This document shows positions 22,301 through 32,505 of a stretch of 64,000 nucleotides of DNA, one piece after another; within the stretch, counting starts at the first letter, position 1; the number at the start of each line of letters is the position of its first letter. Origin of the DNA: Bryum argenteum (taxonomy: Eukaryota; Streptophyta; Bryopsida; Bryales; Bryaceae); contig CM073323.1 in assembly GCA_037043015.1 (NCBI GenBank), positions 5,146,001 through 5,210,000 of the forward strand. Direction: 5' to 3'. The position numbers were made by a program, and so were the translations under genes. Below the pieces are notes generated by a model that worked only from the letters and a program-made list of their open reading frames with translations, was not told the origin of the DNA and ran no database searches.

Positions 22301-22456
22301 CTGGTAGTAGTTCGGCTGAGTAAGGTAACCAAAGTTGTGTAATGGGTACTTGCTGGTAGTAGTTCGGGTGAGTAAGGTAACCAAAGTTGTGTAATGGGTA
22401 GTTGCTGGTAGTAGTTCGGGTGAGGAAGGTAACCAAAGTTGTGTAATGGGTACTTC
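22301..22456. repeat. 52-bp tandem repeat, three units
   Basis: Units start at 22301, 22353 and 22405 with CTGGTAGTAGTTCGG and differ at only a few positions. The overlapping minus-strand frames with repeated THYTTLVTLL-like peptides are artefacts of the repeat. Confidence 0.92.
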
Positions 22457-23169
22457 CATTGTACTTTAAAAATAGATATGAAACTGTTTATGTAACTTAG
22501 GTACAGCCGTAGTGACATTGGAATACATTAGTACATTACAGTGCGTAGTGAGAGAGAGGTACTGCTGTACATGCATAGTGTGTACTCCGTGGTACACATT
22601 TGTGTATACTATGTGTATAGTTGCACTCTTTACGTGTAGTTTGTACCGTCCAAGTGAAAGTAGTATGTCGAGCAAACACAAACAGAAACATGACTACTTG
22701 ATACTAATTCTTGAGTATTTTGCATTTATAGATCGGTGTATGTATTTTTTTGTTTGTATTGGTTTTTACGTATTCGATTTTTACTACTGGCGCTGGTTGT
22801 CTTAATTGACAAAAAAATGACAAAAACTCACAATCGTGGTGTCAATTTTAGTACCCTGATTCGGTCATGTAGTTGATGTAACCTTGTCAATTCGGTCACA
22901 CTCAGTGCGAAAAATACACGTAGGATGTACGGGTTGCTAATGTAATTGCCATGTTGGATTTATCTTGCCATGTCACTATTACACTATGGTGATAAACTTC
23001 CACGTAGGACTCCAAAGCCTCCTTTTTTTTACAATTTCACCATTTCCCAAAGATTGTGATTTTTTTTAAAGGAAGTAAATGTTAATGTTTACTGCACCTG
23101 AAATTATTATTTATTTTCATTTCTACTTTTACGCTTCTTGAGGTAACTACGATTCTACTACCCATGAAA

Positions 23170-23290
23170 AATAAAAAAACGCATTATCAACCGCCACCGG
23201 TGGGGCCCACCACGAACTTCACAAACTGTCGCTACCCGGGCTTGAACCAATAACCTCTTCATCCCTAACCCATGTCTCCAACCGCCACAA
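23170..23290 (-). mobile_element. Possible tRNA-derived SINE head
   Basis: On the minus strand GTGGCGGTTGGAGACATGGG and, 20 nt later, TTGGTTCAAGCCCGG resemble A and B boxes of a polymerase III promoter. No target duplication was found, and the tail may be the poly-A side of the neighbouring T-rich repeats. Confidence 0.4.
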
Positions 23291-23379
23291 CACTTACAAA
23301 CGTTCATGCACATGTGCGTTTAATTTTGTAACTTATTCAAATACTTAACCATTGGCGATTAATTTGCCATGTAAAAATT

Positions 23380-23770
23380 TTTTTTTTTTTCAAATTTTAT
23401 TTTCCACTATTTCATGCAGGTATTTTTCTATATGTATAAAAAATTTCAATTTTTTTTGAATTTTTTTTTTTTTTGAGGCTGGGGCGTTTTTTACTACCCA
23501 GCATACTTTGAATATTTTTCACGGTGTAAAAAAACATTTTTTTTTCAAAATTTTTTTTCCACTACTTCATGCAGGTATTTTTCTATATGTATAAAAAATT
23601 TCAAATTTTTTTGAATTTTTTTTTTTTTTGAGGTTGGAGCCTTTTTTTACTGCCCAGTTGACTTTGAATAATTTTTACAATTTAAAAAAAAAAAAAAAAA
23701 AAAAAAGAAAATTCAAATTTTTTTTTCAATATTGCATGCAGGGATTTTTCTATATCTAGAAAATATTTTA
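23380..23770. repeat. T-rich tandem repeat, about 155-bp unit, 2.5 copies
   Basis: The word GCAGGTATTTTTCTATATGT recurs at about 23417 and 23571, and a variant at about 23740. The units are separated by homopolymeric T and A blocks, including an A run near 23684-23705. Confidence 0.8.
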
Positions 23771-24159
23771 AAATTTTTCAATTGTTTCTTTTTGAAGAAA
23801 TAATGATGCCCCAAAGCATCTTTGTTTTTCAATTTGCATTTTTATCAATGTCTGAAAAATAATGAAAAGATTCCCAAAGATTCCGTAAGATTCCGAAAGA
23901 TTCCAAACTATTCCAACAATATTCCCTAAGATTCCAAAAAAATTCCAAAAAAATTGACAAAAGATTGACAAAAAAATTTGAACGAGTGAGAATTGACAAA
24001 ACTCCGTGTAAATTGACAGAAATCCAAGGTGCGAAGGCCTTTTTGTTGATTTGGACATTTCAGTGTCAATCTTTAGTAGGTTTTACACCCATTTTCTTGT
24101 AGTGTTTATACCCTGTCTAACGCACTCCAATGTGAGATTGGAATTCCAATGTTTTAGAC

Positions 24160-26737
24160 ATGCGAACGAAGCCCTTCAAGGCACCCCCGGCTGTAGACAA
24201 GACCAACAAGGGTAAAGCGGTAGAGCTGCTGCCGGGTACGTCAGCACCGAAAGGTGTAATGACCGCTGACACGAATGATAGGGTGAAGACGCCCCAGCAG
24301 CCATGTGAGGTCCATGTTGCAGGTACATCGAAGGAGCATAAGGGTGTATCCCCCCGGGTGCATGTAATGAAGAAGAAGGGCGTTTCCCCACCTCAGCCAT
24401 CAAGAAATGCAGGTTTGTAAATTGACATAATTCTTGATTATTGCATTGGCTACTTCATGCATTGACATGTAATATACATGTTTCTGTATTACAGAGCTAT
24501 TGAAGGGCATTCCGGCTCAAGAATCTGAGTCGGATGAGGATACAGCCTCCTCAAAGAGGGAGGAAGGATCAGACGACGAAATGGAGTCTGACGATGGGGG
24601 GGACTCGCCTAGCAGCCACGACGCGGGGGCATTTTCGCCCACTCAAGCAATGGAAACAGCAGGCGAGGACACGCCACTCGACTCTCAGCAAGTGGAAGTA
24701 GTTGCAGCCGCCAAAGACGCGCCAGTCAAGTCTCAGCCTCCCCCCACCGAGGACACGCCCCTCAAGTCTCAGCCTCCCTCCACCGAGGACACGCCCCTCA
24801 AGTCTCAGCCTCCCTCCACCGAGGAGATGCCACTCGTCTCTCAGCCTCCCCCCACCGAGGACATGGACATGCCATTCATCTCTCTGCCTCCCCCCACCGA
24901 GGACATGGACATGGTACTCAGCTCTGAGCCTCCCCCCACCGAGGACATGGACATGGTAGTCGACATTCAGCCTCCTCGAGCCGAGAACATGGCAGTCAAC
25001 AGTGAGCCTCCTCGCACCGAGGACATGGCAGTCGACACTCAGCCTCCTCCCACCGAGGACATGGCAGCCAACACTCAGCATCCCCCCGTTGAGGACACGC
25101 CAACGCAGGCCGCCCGTGCCGAGAGTCCAAAGGATTCATCCTCTCCCTCAAGATCAGCCTTCTACGTGCAGGAGCGAGAACCAGAGACCGAGGCGTCTCC
25201 AGTGGCGGGGACTCAGCCGAATCCAGTGGTCGAGGAAGCGTCGAGGACTAGGAAGACACGACCACGGCTGTCACCATTGGATGCGCAGGAGGACCCTGAT
25301 TTTGATACACCGATTCAGGGGAAGAAGCAAAAAATGAAGAATGTGAACGCCATACAGAAAGAAGGTGCCACCTCTCAGGGCACCACCAAGACGGTGAGCA
25401 AGAAGAAAAAAGGGAAGCGATAGTGGGGGTGTCATGTATGTTATTTTTTGTTTTAAATATAGCGGTTTAGCGTTATTGTGTATTTGTGTATGATGATAAG
25501 TTTGTCACTTATTGTCACCAATTTTTTTTATAATTACAAAGCAATGTTTCACCTTCACTGATGACCCGCAGGCTACCTGGTTTGATCCGATTGACCTTAC
25601 GAGGGGAATGGCGCCTCTAGCTGTATCAGTTGATGTGCCTGTGGAGGTTCAATGCCCCATGGCTCCGTTTGTTTACCTCGACACCAATATAATGTCGGCA
25701 CAAGTTGTTGTGGATAATGAAAGAGAAAGTAGTTCTAATTGCTTTGGGCAGGATTGCACCTTGAACCCGGGTGCATGTGAATGCATCCAAAAGCTTGGCG
25801 GAAATTGCGCCTATAACGGTGACGGTCACTTGCAGGAGGTTGATGCGAGCGAGGTATCTGAGGTATTGGTCATTCAACCTTTGTTTTTTTTTTTTGATGT
25901 TTTTAGCTTGGGCAAGAATGTGCTAACAGTTTGCTTGTGAGGATTTCCCAGAACCAATATTGTAAACCGGGGGAGGGGTGTTACGTTCAAGAGCAAACAA
26001 GCTCGTGGGACCCTCAAGATGGAACAGTAGTTTGCAGTGGACATTTTGGGAGGAAATTTATTTTTGAGTGTAACTTGACTTGTTTGTGTCGAGGTAGCTG
26101 TAGAAACAGGATTGTACAGAAAGGTGTGAGTTTAAAACTTAGTGTGTTTTGGACGGGTAAGAAAGGGTGGGGGCTAAAAACTTTGGAGCCCATTGCAAAA
26201 GGTCAATTTGTGTTAGAGTATCATGGTGAGATCTGTACTAACGCAGAAACAATGAGGAGGACGGCAATGGAAGATAGAAACGGGTGGTATGCGGTGAGCC
26301 TCGATGCAGACTGGAGAGCAGAGGCGGCCAGCAACGACTCCACAGCGTTAAACATTGATGGACTTATTTACGGTAATGCGTCACGTTTCATCAATCACTG
26401 CTGTGATGACGCAAATCTTATCGACATGCCAGTGAGAATCGAACGCAGTGACCAACGTTTATATCATGTTGCATTTTTTGCAAATCGGAACATTGCGGCC
26501 TTTGAGGAACTAACATGGGTATGTGCATATGTTAATTTAATCCATTCCTCGTTTCGGTTTCAGTTTATGTCTATTCTTGTCGTGTTTGTGAATGGGATGG
26601 AATTCTCATTGTGTTTGTGACTTGCCGGAATGCATGATTATGGTACGCAGTGGCAGGGTGCGGAGACAGTGAATAGAATTTGTTATTGCGGTTCCCTATT
26701 CTGTAGAAATCCACCCCTTGCAAGAGTTCGGGAGTAG
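24160..26737 (+). CDS. SUVR-like pre-SET/SET histone lysine methyltransferase, transposon-borne
   Basis: Exon model 24160-24412, 24495-25393, 25572-25853, 25907-26518, 26651-26737. All junctions have GT/AG and keep frame, giving 710 residues. The first 380 residues are disordered, with about ten copies of a TEDTPLKSQPPS-like repeat. A cysteine-rich pre-SET follows (NCFGQDCTLNPGACECIQKL...GNCAYN...IFECNLTCLCRGSCRNR). The SET domain has KGWGLKTLEPIAKG, EYHGE and SRFINHCCDDAN (for NHSCxPN), and the post-SET reads CYCGSLFCRN. By family it would methylate histone H3 lysine 9 in the nucleus. The conserved DYG that should follow ELTW lies at 26636-26644, but no AG precedes it. The only usable acceptor, 26650, splices in frame and drops DYG. 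A stop is reached at 25423 if the 25394 donor is not used. May be the 3' part of the gene at 20286. Confidence 0.82.
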
Positions 26738-27004
26738 CCTTTGTACTAGTTTCTGCCTTAATCTAACAGAGGGAGCAGAACCTTTACCATTCGAAAAAAT
26801 TGCACCGATGCCATTCTGTGAATGATTGTGTTTGAAGGATTGTGTCTGCAGCAGGGCCCGGCTCACGCTGTAATTGTTCTTTTCTAAAGCAGCAGCTACA
26901 GCTTGCCATAAAGTAAACAAAAAACCGTCATAAGTGTTCGTAATATTGGCACCATGTTGATGTGGCCCCTCTCTCATGGAACAGTTCCATTCACCATCCT
27001 TTAA

Positions 27005-27059
27005 GAATGAACTTTTATACAGAGTACTAGAAAGTACTTCGTGCGTACTTCATACAGAT
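27005..27059. repeat. 55-bp direct repeat, copy 1
   Basis: Identical over 55 bases to 27169-27223. Contains two AGTACT palindromes and a CGTACTTC word like those near the element's ends. Confidence 0.93.
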
Positions 27060-27168
27060 GTCTACGAGATTTTTGTACAAATAGGTACAACAATGTAATT
27101 GAAAGGAACCACCTTGTTACTGAGTGTATGCAAAGTGGACGACATGTACTCAGAGTGATTATAAATGA

Positions 27169-27223
27169 GAATGAACTTTTATACAGAGTACTAGAAAGTA
27201 CTTCGTGCGTACTTCATACAGAT
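27169..27223. repeat. 55-bp direct repeat, copy 2
   Basis: Second copy, 164 bp from the first. The absence of mismatches in a decayed element suggests recent duplication or conservation. Confidence 0.93.
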
Positions 27224-27300
27224 ATTTCTCAAAGTACACAGCATATGCAGCTCAAACCAACGCCAATCCCCAACTTGGTGCACCTAACTAGCACTAGCAC

Positions 27301-30300
27301 TCAACTTGTATCCTCTTCAGTTGCCCACCATGAAGAAAGAACTTGCTGGATCATTTCCATGGTCTCAGAACTCATCTTGTAAACAGTTGTATGACCTGCA
27401 ACTATATGAGGAGCTAATATCATTGGAAATTTCAATGCCCTTACATGATGGGCAAAAATATGGGCCACCGGTTTTGAGTCCAAATAAACAAACGTGTTGG
27501 ACCCTCTCCCGTTCTTCTGATAGTAATATCCAGCCACGGCAAAATCTCCTTTCTGAAACTCTTCTCCCCATGGGCAAATGAAATCTTCTTGGACCTCAAA
27601 CTTTAGCTTTGTACACTGGAGCACATAAAAGTCAACCCCTTCGTCATTGCCCTCCATTGCCGGAATCATGAAGTTGTCACCAATCTGGAGAAGAGCCGCA
27701 TTCGAATCATTCTCACCGCCATGTAACCAATTATCAGGATCATCATGAGCTTCGATTTGCTCTTGAACAGCAGCCACGTTTGTTGGTCTAAGACGAACTA
27801 CCCGCCAATTTGCAACATGTGACTTCTGTTCACAACTAACCCACTCTTGATTGATGCAAGGAGCACAAAAACATGACAAATCACGAACCATTAGCAGAGT
27901 AGGGTCAGTCAATGAACATCCAAATATACTATGGAATTGCCTAGATCCTGAAATTGTCCTACACTTCCACTCATTGACTCTATTGACATCGCCAACACCA
28001 ACATGCCAGAACACTCGTGATATGGGCACTTCATTAGAAGCATCTGATGAACTAGCAACTCGATGAGAGAACTTCAAATTTAGAAATTCCACACATTGAA
28101 GTGCATTCGCTAATTCATACTCTGGGTGTTGGATTTGATGGGTCCGTAATGCCCTCTTCGCCACTGCTCCAGCTCCATCCCATTCTCCTGCATAAAAGGT
28201 ATCACATTTTTAGAATCCGTTTTCAGTCCTCAAAATATTCTGTGCGTACTAATGATAATTCGTATGCACTCACAGTAATTATAAGCTTCACTACAACAGC
28301 TACAGATCTCAATCACCAAAAGCAAATCTTCATGTGCAATGAAGTATACCTTTTCCATGGCCACTACCAAAAAAATTCCAGCGCATGGTGCATCCTGTGA
28401 GGCCCGGATACCGGGCCACAAAATACATGGCCCTTGACCCCTTGAACTGCCCCGCGCATCCGTCACTATAGACCCAATGCTCATTGGGTTTTATACCTGT
28501 AGCCAACAACCATTTCCAGTGCAAAAGAAGGCAATGCTGTACAAACAACGAATCATGTTTTTTGTCATCACTTATATAATAATGAGTGTGCTTGATTATG
28601 CCACCTTCCTCACCTTCACCTGATGGGGGTGCCCTGTAGAAGGTAATGTGCACAAGTATGGTTATTGAGGTACTAAACCAATGCATGGATTGTACCTCAT
28701 TTTGAATAGCAAAGGTATAATTTTCTGCAAAATCGATGTGAGAGATTAACACACCATCAGGAACGTTCTCCATCATCTTCCTACATTCAGTATCTTGCCA
28801 TGATGCAACAAAATTGTGGGTAACAAATTGTTGCACTTTTTTTTTGAAATAAGGTACAAACTCACCTGGAGATGTTTCCTTGAACACCTCTGTTATGCGC
28901 TTCTTTTCATAACCAGTTTCTTCATGCACCCCAATTACTTTCATTTCAAAACACCTCCACTTCATCAAAATATCAGTAGCAAGGGACAATTCTTGAGGAC
29001 AGAAGTTTATATGATCGACACCACAATTCAAACATTGACCCATTAAACAATCAAGCTTGTGCCACTTATCGAATTCCCCCTTTGGACACACACACGCTTG
29101 CCATAAAGAGGTGATGCGTTCGAAAGTATTGTCGGATGCACAACAATTATGACTTCCACTCCCACATACCTCACACTTGCATATGCATCCTACATGGCAA
29201 TTATTCCCCTTGGAGGTATCTCTGAATGTATTTAGAGCTTCCCTTAACAAATCTACTTCGACATGATACACACAACAACAACTATTTTGATCCTTAAGAG
29301 TTTTTACATACCACGGCTTCAGGTATTCGAAAGAACGTTGCTTCAAGCGGCACTCTGGATGCGCTTCCTTGAAAGCGATAAACAATTGAGCCTGCCACAA
29401 AATGCACAGATCAGAGTTACGACATCTGAGGATATAGCAATGACTCTCAATTTCGTACAAGAAGTACATTGAGTATAAAGTCTACACGCTTCTATGCGCC
29501 TTTTTTGCATTAAAATATACTCAAAGTACATAGTGACTGGATATGCTCCAGAACACTTCGTACAGATAGTACAACATACGAAAGCACTACTACTTTACTA
29601 CCCTTTCTACCAACTTTGATATTTACAATAGACAGCATACTCCAAAGTACTCAATTTCGTACATTGTATACTGAACTTCCTACCAACTATACTAATAACA
29701 CACAAAATCCACAAATTATGTAACCACGGTACTCTTCCCTATACTTAAAGCACTTCAAGAGTATACGACGAGTACTTAGTGACCACAACATATGTACCTA
29801 GAATACCATGCTGTTAACTCAACAACTTCTACCACTACTGTGAACCACGCAGGTACACACACATTACACACATTACACAAATTCTGCCAATGGAGTATCT
29901 TCATGAACATTACCAATACTATTAACACCTAAATTACATTTTAATTAGTACTTCAGTACAAACACTGAACTCCACAGAATCAAGTGGCCAAGTGGGTACC
30001 ATCCTAGGTACAAATACCATAACATTTACTCCGAGCTACCCCTTCTACGCTTGAGGCCAACTACACACTTGTATCACACATCACAGTCCAATTTCAAAAA
30101 CAATACGATCCCTTCGAATGCATTTTAAAAGAGTAAGAACAATACCTGAGTGTCTGTGAGGTAATGAGTTGCGTGCACGATGTACTCATTCCTCCCTATA
30201 CGACGTCGTGTCACATCTTTCTTGTTAGGAGACACACGGGATCTCCCGTGCCACCAAGCACGCACAGTTTCCTTCACGTAGGCAGACAGACCAACACGCT

Positions 30301-31264
30301 TTGCCCGCTCCAGAAGTTTGTATTACTCCCGTACATCTACACATGTACTTCTCCTCTCTATAGCATTCAAGATATTCCGAGGATGCACCTGCACACAACT
30401 TTCCCTTCATCAACACATGCTGCAATTGAATTGAATGCTTCCTTCATGATCACACATCAACACACAATACGTTCATGCAGTAAACCACAATTCAAACATG
30501 CAGTCAACCGAATCAACACATGCAGTCAACCGAATCAAGTTTACAGACGAAACCGTCTGTGATGCCCTCTGATCACCCACAACAAATTCTTACCCTAAAC
30601 CTAGCCGCCACAGTTCATTACTGACATATTTGTGAATACTCACAGCACCTGCGTGACTCCGCTTGCACCGCAATACGGCACCGAACAACTGGAACACACA
30701 AGCGAATAGGATACTAAGAACGAACCTGTAACACCCTCGACAGAAGCCGTCTTGATTGATCCCTTCACGACGGCCGCATCCGAAGAACCCCTTCCGCGCA
30801 AGAAACTCCTTCGACTGGGCACCTTTAACTGCTTGCAACTCATTGCGATAACTCACAAGAAACGAGCATATCGATTTGGCCTCGTAAGGTCGTGGGTAAT
30901 ATTCCGGGAGCAAAGGCCAAATCCACGTGGTTTAGGACCTTCTCGAGTACGCTTTTTTACATGTCGGGGTATCGCAACGTTCCAACTCCTCCATGATATA
31001 CTCTGCAAGCATGTTTGACCTCCGACTCGTCATCCGATCGCCCATTCGACTAGTTTCCACAGAACCTCGACTAGAGTGTCGGTTCATTTGCCCACCCTGA
31101 TCTCGCGCTGCTAGCCTTGCCCGATATGCCTGCATTCTTAGGCGCGAACCTTCAGCCAAGGTCGCACGTCTCACTTCAGCAGCTCCTGCGGCGTCCGCTC
31201 TTCTTTCAACAATAGCTCGTCTGATGCCAGGACGAGTTCGCTCCCGATTCTGTTGATTTCCCAT
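27301..31264 (-). pseudogene. Cys-rich transposase-like gene, multi-exon, interrupted
   Basis: Exons on the minus strand: first about 31264-30857 (ATG, Arg-rich MGNQQNRERTRPGIRRAI, then ELERCDTPTCKK), 30388-30146 (VHPRNILNAIERR...GRNEYIVHATHYLTDTQ), 29391-28350 and 28187-27301. The last three have exact GT/AG sites and matching phases (724 codons together). The third exon has a Cys/His-rich zone (CHVGCICKCEVCGSGSHNCC, CLMGQCLNCGVDHINFC), then SHIDFAENYTF and WVYSDGCAGQFKG. Its last motif spans the junction, FFGSGHGKG/EWDGAGAVAKR. The Asp of DFAENY, the Asp of YSDGCAG and an acidic residue of EWDG are candidates for a DDE/D triad on an RNase H fold. Damage: an in-frame TAA at 30323-30325, and an apparent 1-nt loss in the homopolymer 30953-30958. 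The exon near 30857-30720 is unresolved. Superfamily unassigned. Confidence 0.72.
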
Positions 31265-31560
31265 CACTTCGCACGTGAAACTCAACAGCTATCTCAAAGC
31301 TTACAATGACCAACCCCAAGAAAAACCACTGCCTGCAAGAATGTGCAAAACCCTAAACCAACACCGTGCAGAATGTGCGACCTAAACCAACACCGGCAAC
31401 ACTGATCCCACCTGACATGGAAGCTCGTCTAGGGTAGAACCCTAGATGCACCGGGTAAGGTTGACGTGGCCACATCGGATCCTCAGGCATTTAATGCCAC
31501 CTCCAACGACATTTTCTATAACCAGCGGGGTCAGAGTACAGTGAGTACGAAGAAGTATTG
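28351..31560. other. Introns and 5' flank of the transposase-like gene
   Basis: The intron of about 29392-30145 is rich in GTAC and AGTACT words. The 5' flank (31265-31560) is GC-richer and includes TGACGTGGCCACATCGG near 31460. No further gene is seen between 31560 and the right TIR, only AT-rich DNA with the word CGTAACGTACTTTT twice (about 31878 and 32069). Confidence 0.5.
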
Positions 31561-32082
31561 ATTATTGATTTTCCCGCACTTCCTGCACAAGGACTTTGGC
31601 GCCAAAAATCAGGGATTCGCACCCACATGCATCTGCATATTAGAATTCTAAGTATGTTGGGAAAAAAAAATCAAAAAACATTAATTTTTGACTAACTTAA
31701 ACCATGTCAAAGATTTAGCCCTTTGACCGATGCAAATTGCTAGGAAATAATGAGTTTTTGGGATGTAATGATGAAATATGTTCATCATTACATTGCGCTC
31801 AATCTAACCACATAATTTTTTTGTACTTTGTAACTTAATTTTAACCAAATTTGAGTACTTTATCACAATTTTGACTGCCGTAACGTACTTTTCTGAAAAA
31901 CTTTGAGAGTAAAATCCTATATGTTCCAAAGGTTTTTGGCAAAAAAGGACAAGTGATTTGCACACTTAACGACTCCTTTTACCTAAGTCCTCAAAAACAT
32001 TAGTACTTTGGATGGTGAAGGGGCCCAAGAAGGGGTCTAGAACAAGAAAATTTGACAGAATTAGAGGGCGTAACGTACTTTT

Positions 32083-32108
32083 TGATCCACCCTAGCATGC
32101 TTCCACCC
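32083..32108 (-). repeat. Right terminal inverted repeat (26 bp)
   Basis: Reverse complement identical to 19225-19250. The next four bases, TGCC, repeat those left of the element. Confidence 0.93.
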
Positions 32109-32505
32109 TGCCACTTTAGCGGAGCTAAAGTGCCATATTGTGCAAACGTGCCATTTTACAAGCATATTTTTGAAGTGAAGTTCAGAAGTATTTATGCCTA
32201 CAAAATGGCATGTATATTAATATCACACATATACTCCGTAATATCACCAAAATTTCTGTGATATCACCAAAATTTCCATAATATCACACTTTTATGGTTT
32301 TTGACCTTTGGACACAGTAAAAGGGCAATGTTTCTAAACGGCCGTTCACAAACATTGTTGTTTTTGAACGGCCGTTCAGAAATATTTACCCTATCATGTC
32401 AAAACTCCACAAAAACTCAACAAAAACTAGCATCATTTTTTTCATTTTAAGCACCCAAAAAGCGCCATTTTAGCGGAATAACGCCATTTTAACAGAATTG
32501 AGGTT
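32109..32505. mobile_element. Right piece of the MITE split by the 12.9-kb transposon
   Basis: Continues the MITE begun at 19187 (CACTTTAGCGGAGCTAAAGTGCC onward) and ends CAGAATTGAGGTT. Contains the family's palindromic pair AACGGCCGTTC at about 32338 and 32368, which can form a hairpin. Confidence 0.9.

Larger units (their letters stand above)
22085..24157 (+). other. Intron or intergenic spacer inside the transposon
   Basis: Holds GTAC-rich DNA (22.5-22.7 kb), a 52-bp tandem repeat, a possible SINE, a poly-T-rich tandem repeat and an AT-rich tail. No coding signal. If the flanking exons belong to one gene this is a 2.07-kb intron with a GTATGT donor and a GTTTTAG acceptor. Confidence 0.55.
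26738..27300. other. Spacer between convergent genes with a perfect 55-bp direct repeat
   Basis: The identical 55-mers at 27005-27059 and 27169-27223 contain AGAGTACTAGAAAGTACTTC. A 93-codon minus-strand frame (26696-26977) has no supporting features. Confidence 0.6.
19225..32108. mobile_element. 12.9-kb DNA transposon carrying a SET-domain gene and a transposase-like gene
   Basis: Terminal inverted repeats of 26 bp are perfect (19225-19250 and 32083-32108, starting GGGTGGAAGCATGCTAGGGT). The 4-bp TGCC is duplicated at 19221-19224 and 32109-32112, and the element sits inside a MITE whose halves flank it. Plus-strand cargo: a coiled-coil/zinc protein (20286-22084) and a SUVR-like methyltransferase (24160-26737). 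Minus-strand cargo, convergent: a multi-exon Cys-rich gene with DDE-like motifs (27301-31264). Non-coding parts are rich in GTAC words and local tandem repeats. The TIR sequence and TSD length do not let me name a superfamily. Length, gene content and strict ends argue for one insertion. The copy is probably no longer autonomous because its transposase-like gene is broken. Confidence 0.9.

Noticed and set aside
22301..22456. Evenly spaced repeats that could suggest a CRISPR array
   Set aside because: The 52-bp units are contiguous with no unique spacers, in a eukaryotic transposon; an ordinary tandem repeat.
24569..25081. 170-codon minus-strand frame with VLGGGRLRLE repeats
   Set aside because: Shadow of the plus-strand TEDTPLKSQPPS repeats of the SET protein, whose exons have good splice sites and domains downstream.
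26696..26977. 93-codon minus-strand frame between the SET and transposase-like genes
   Set aside because: Overlaps the last SET exon, has no acceptor or donor linking it to the minus-strand gene, and has no recognisable motif.
19225..32108. Reading the TIR pair as two separate small MITEs rather than one element
   Set aside because: The flanks are the two halves of one MITE with TGCC duplicated only at the outer borders, which requires a single insertion.
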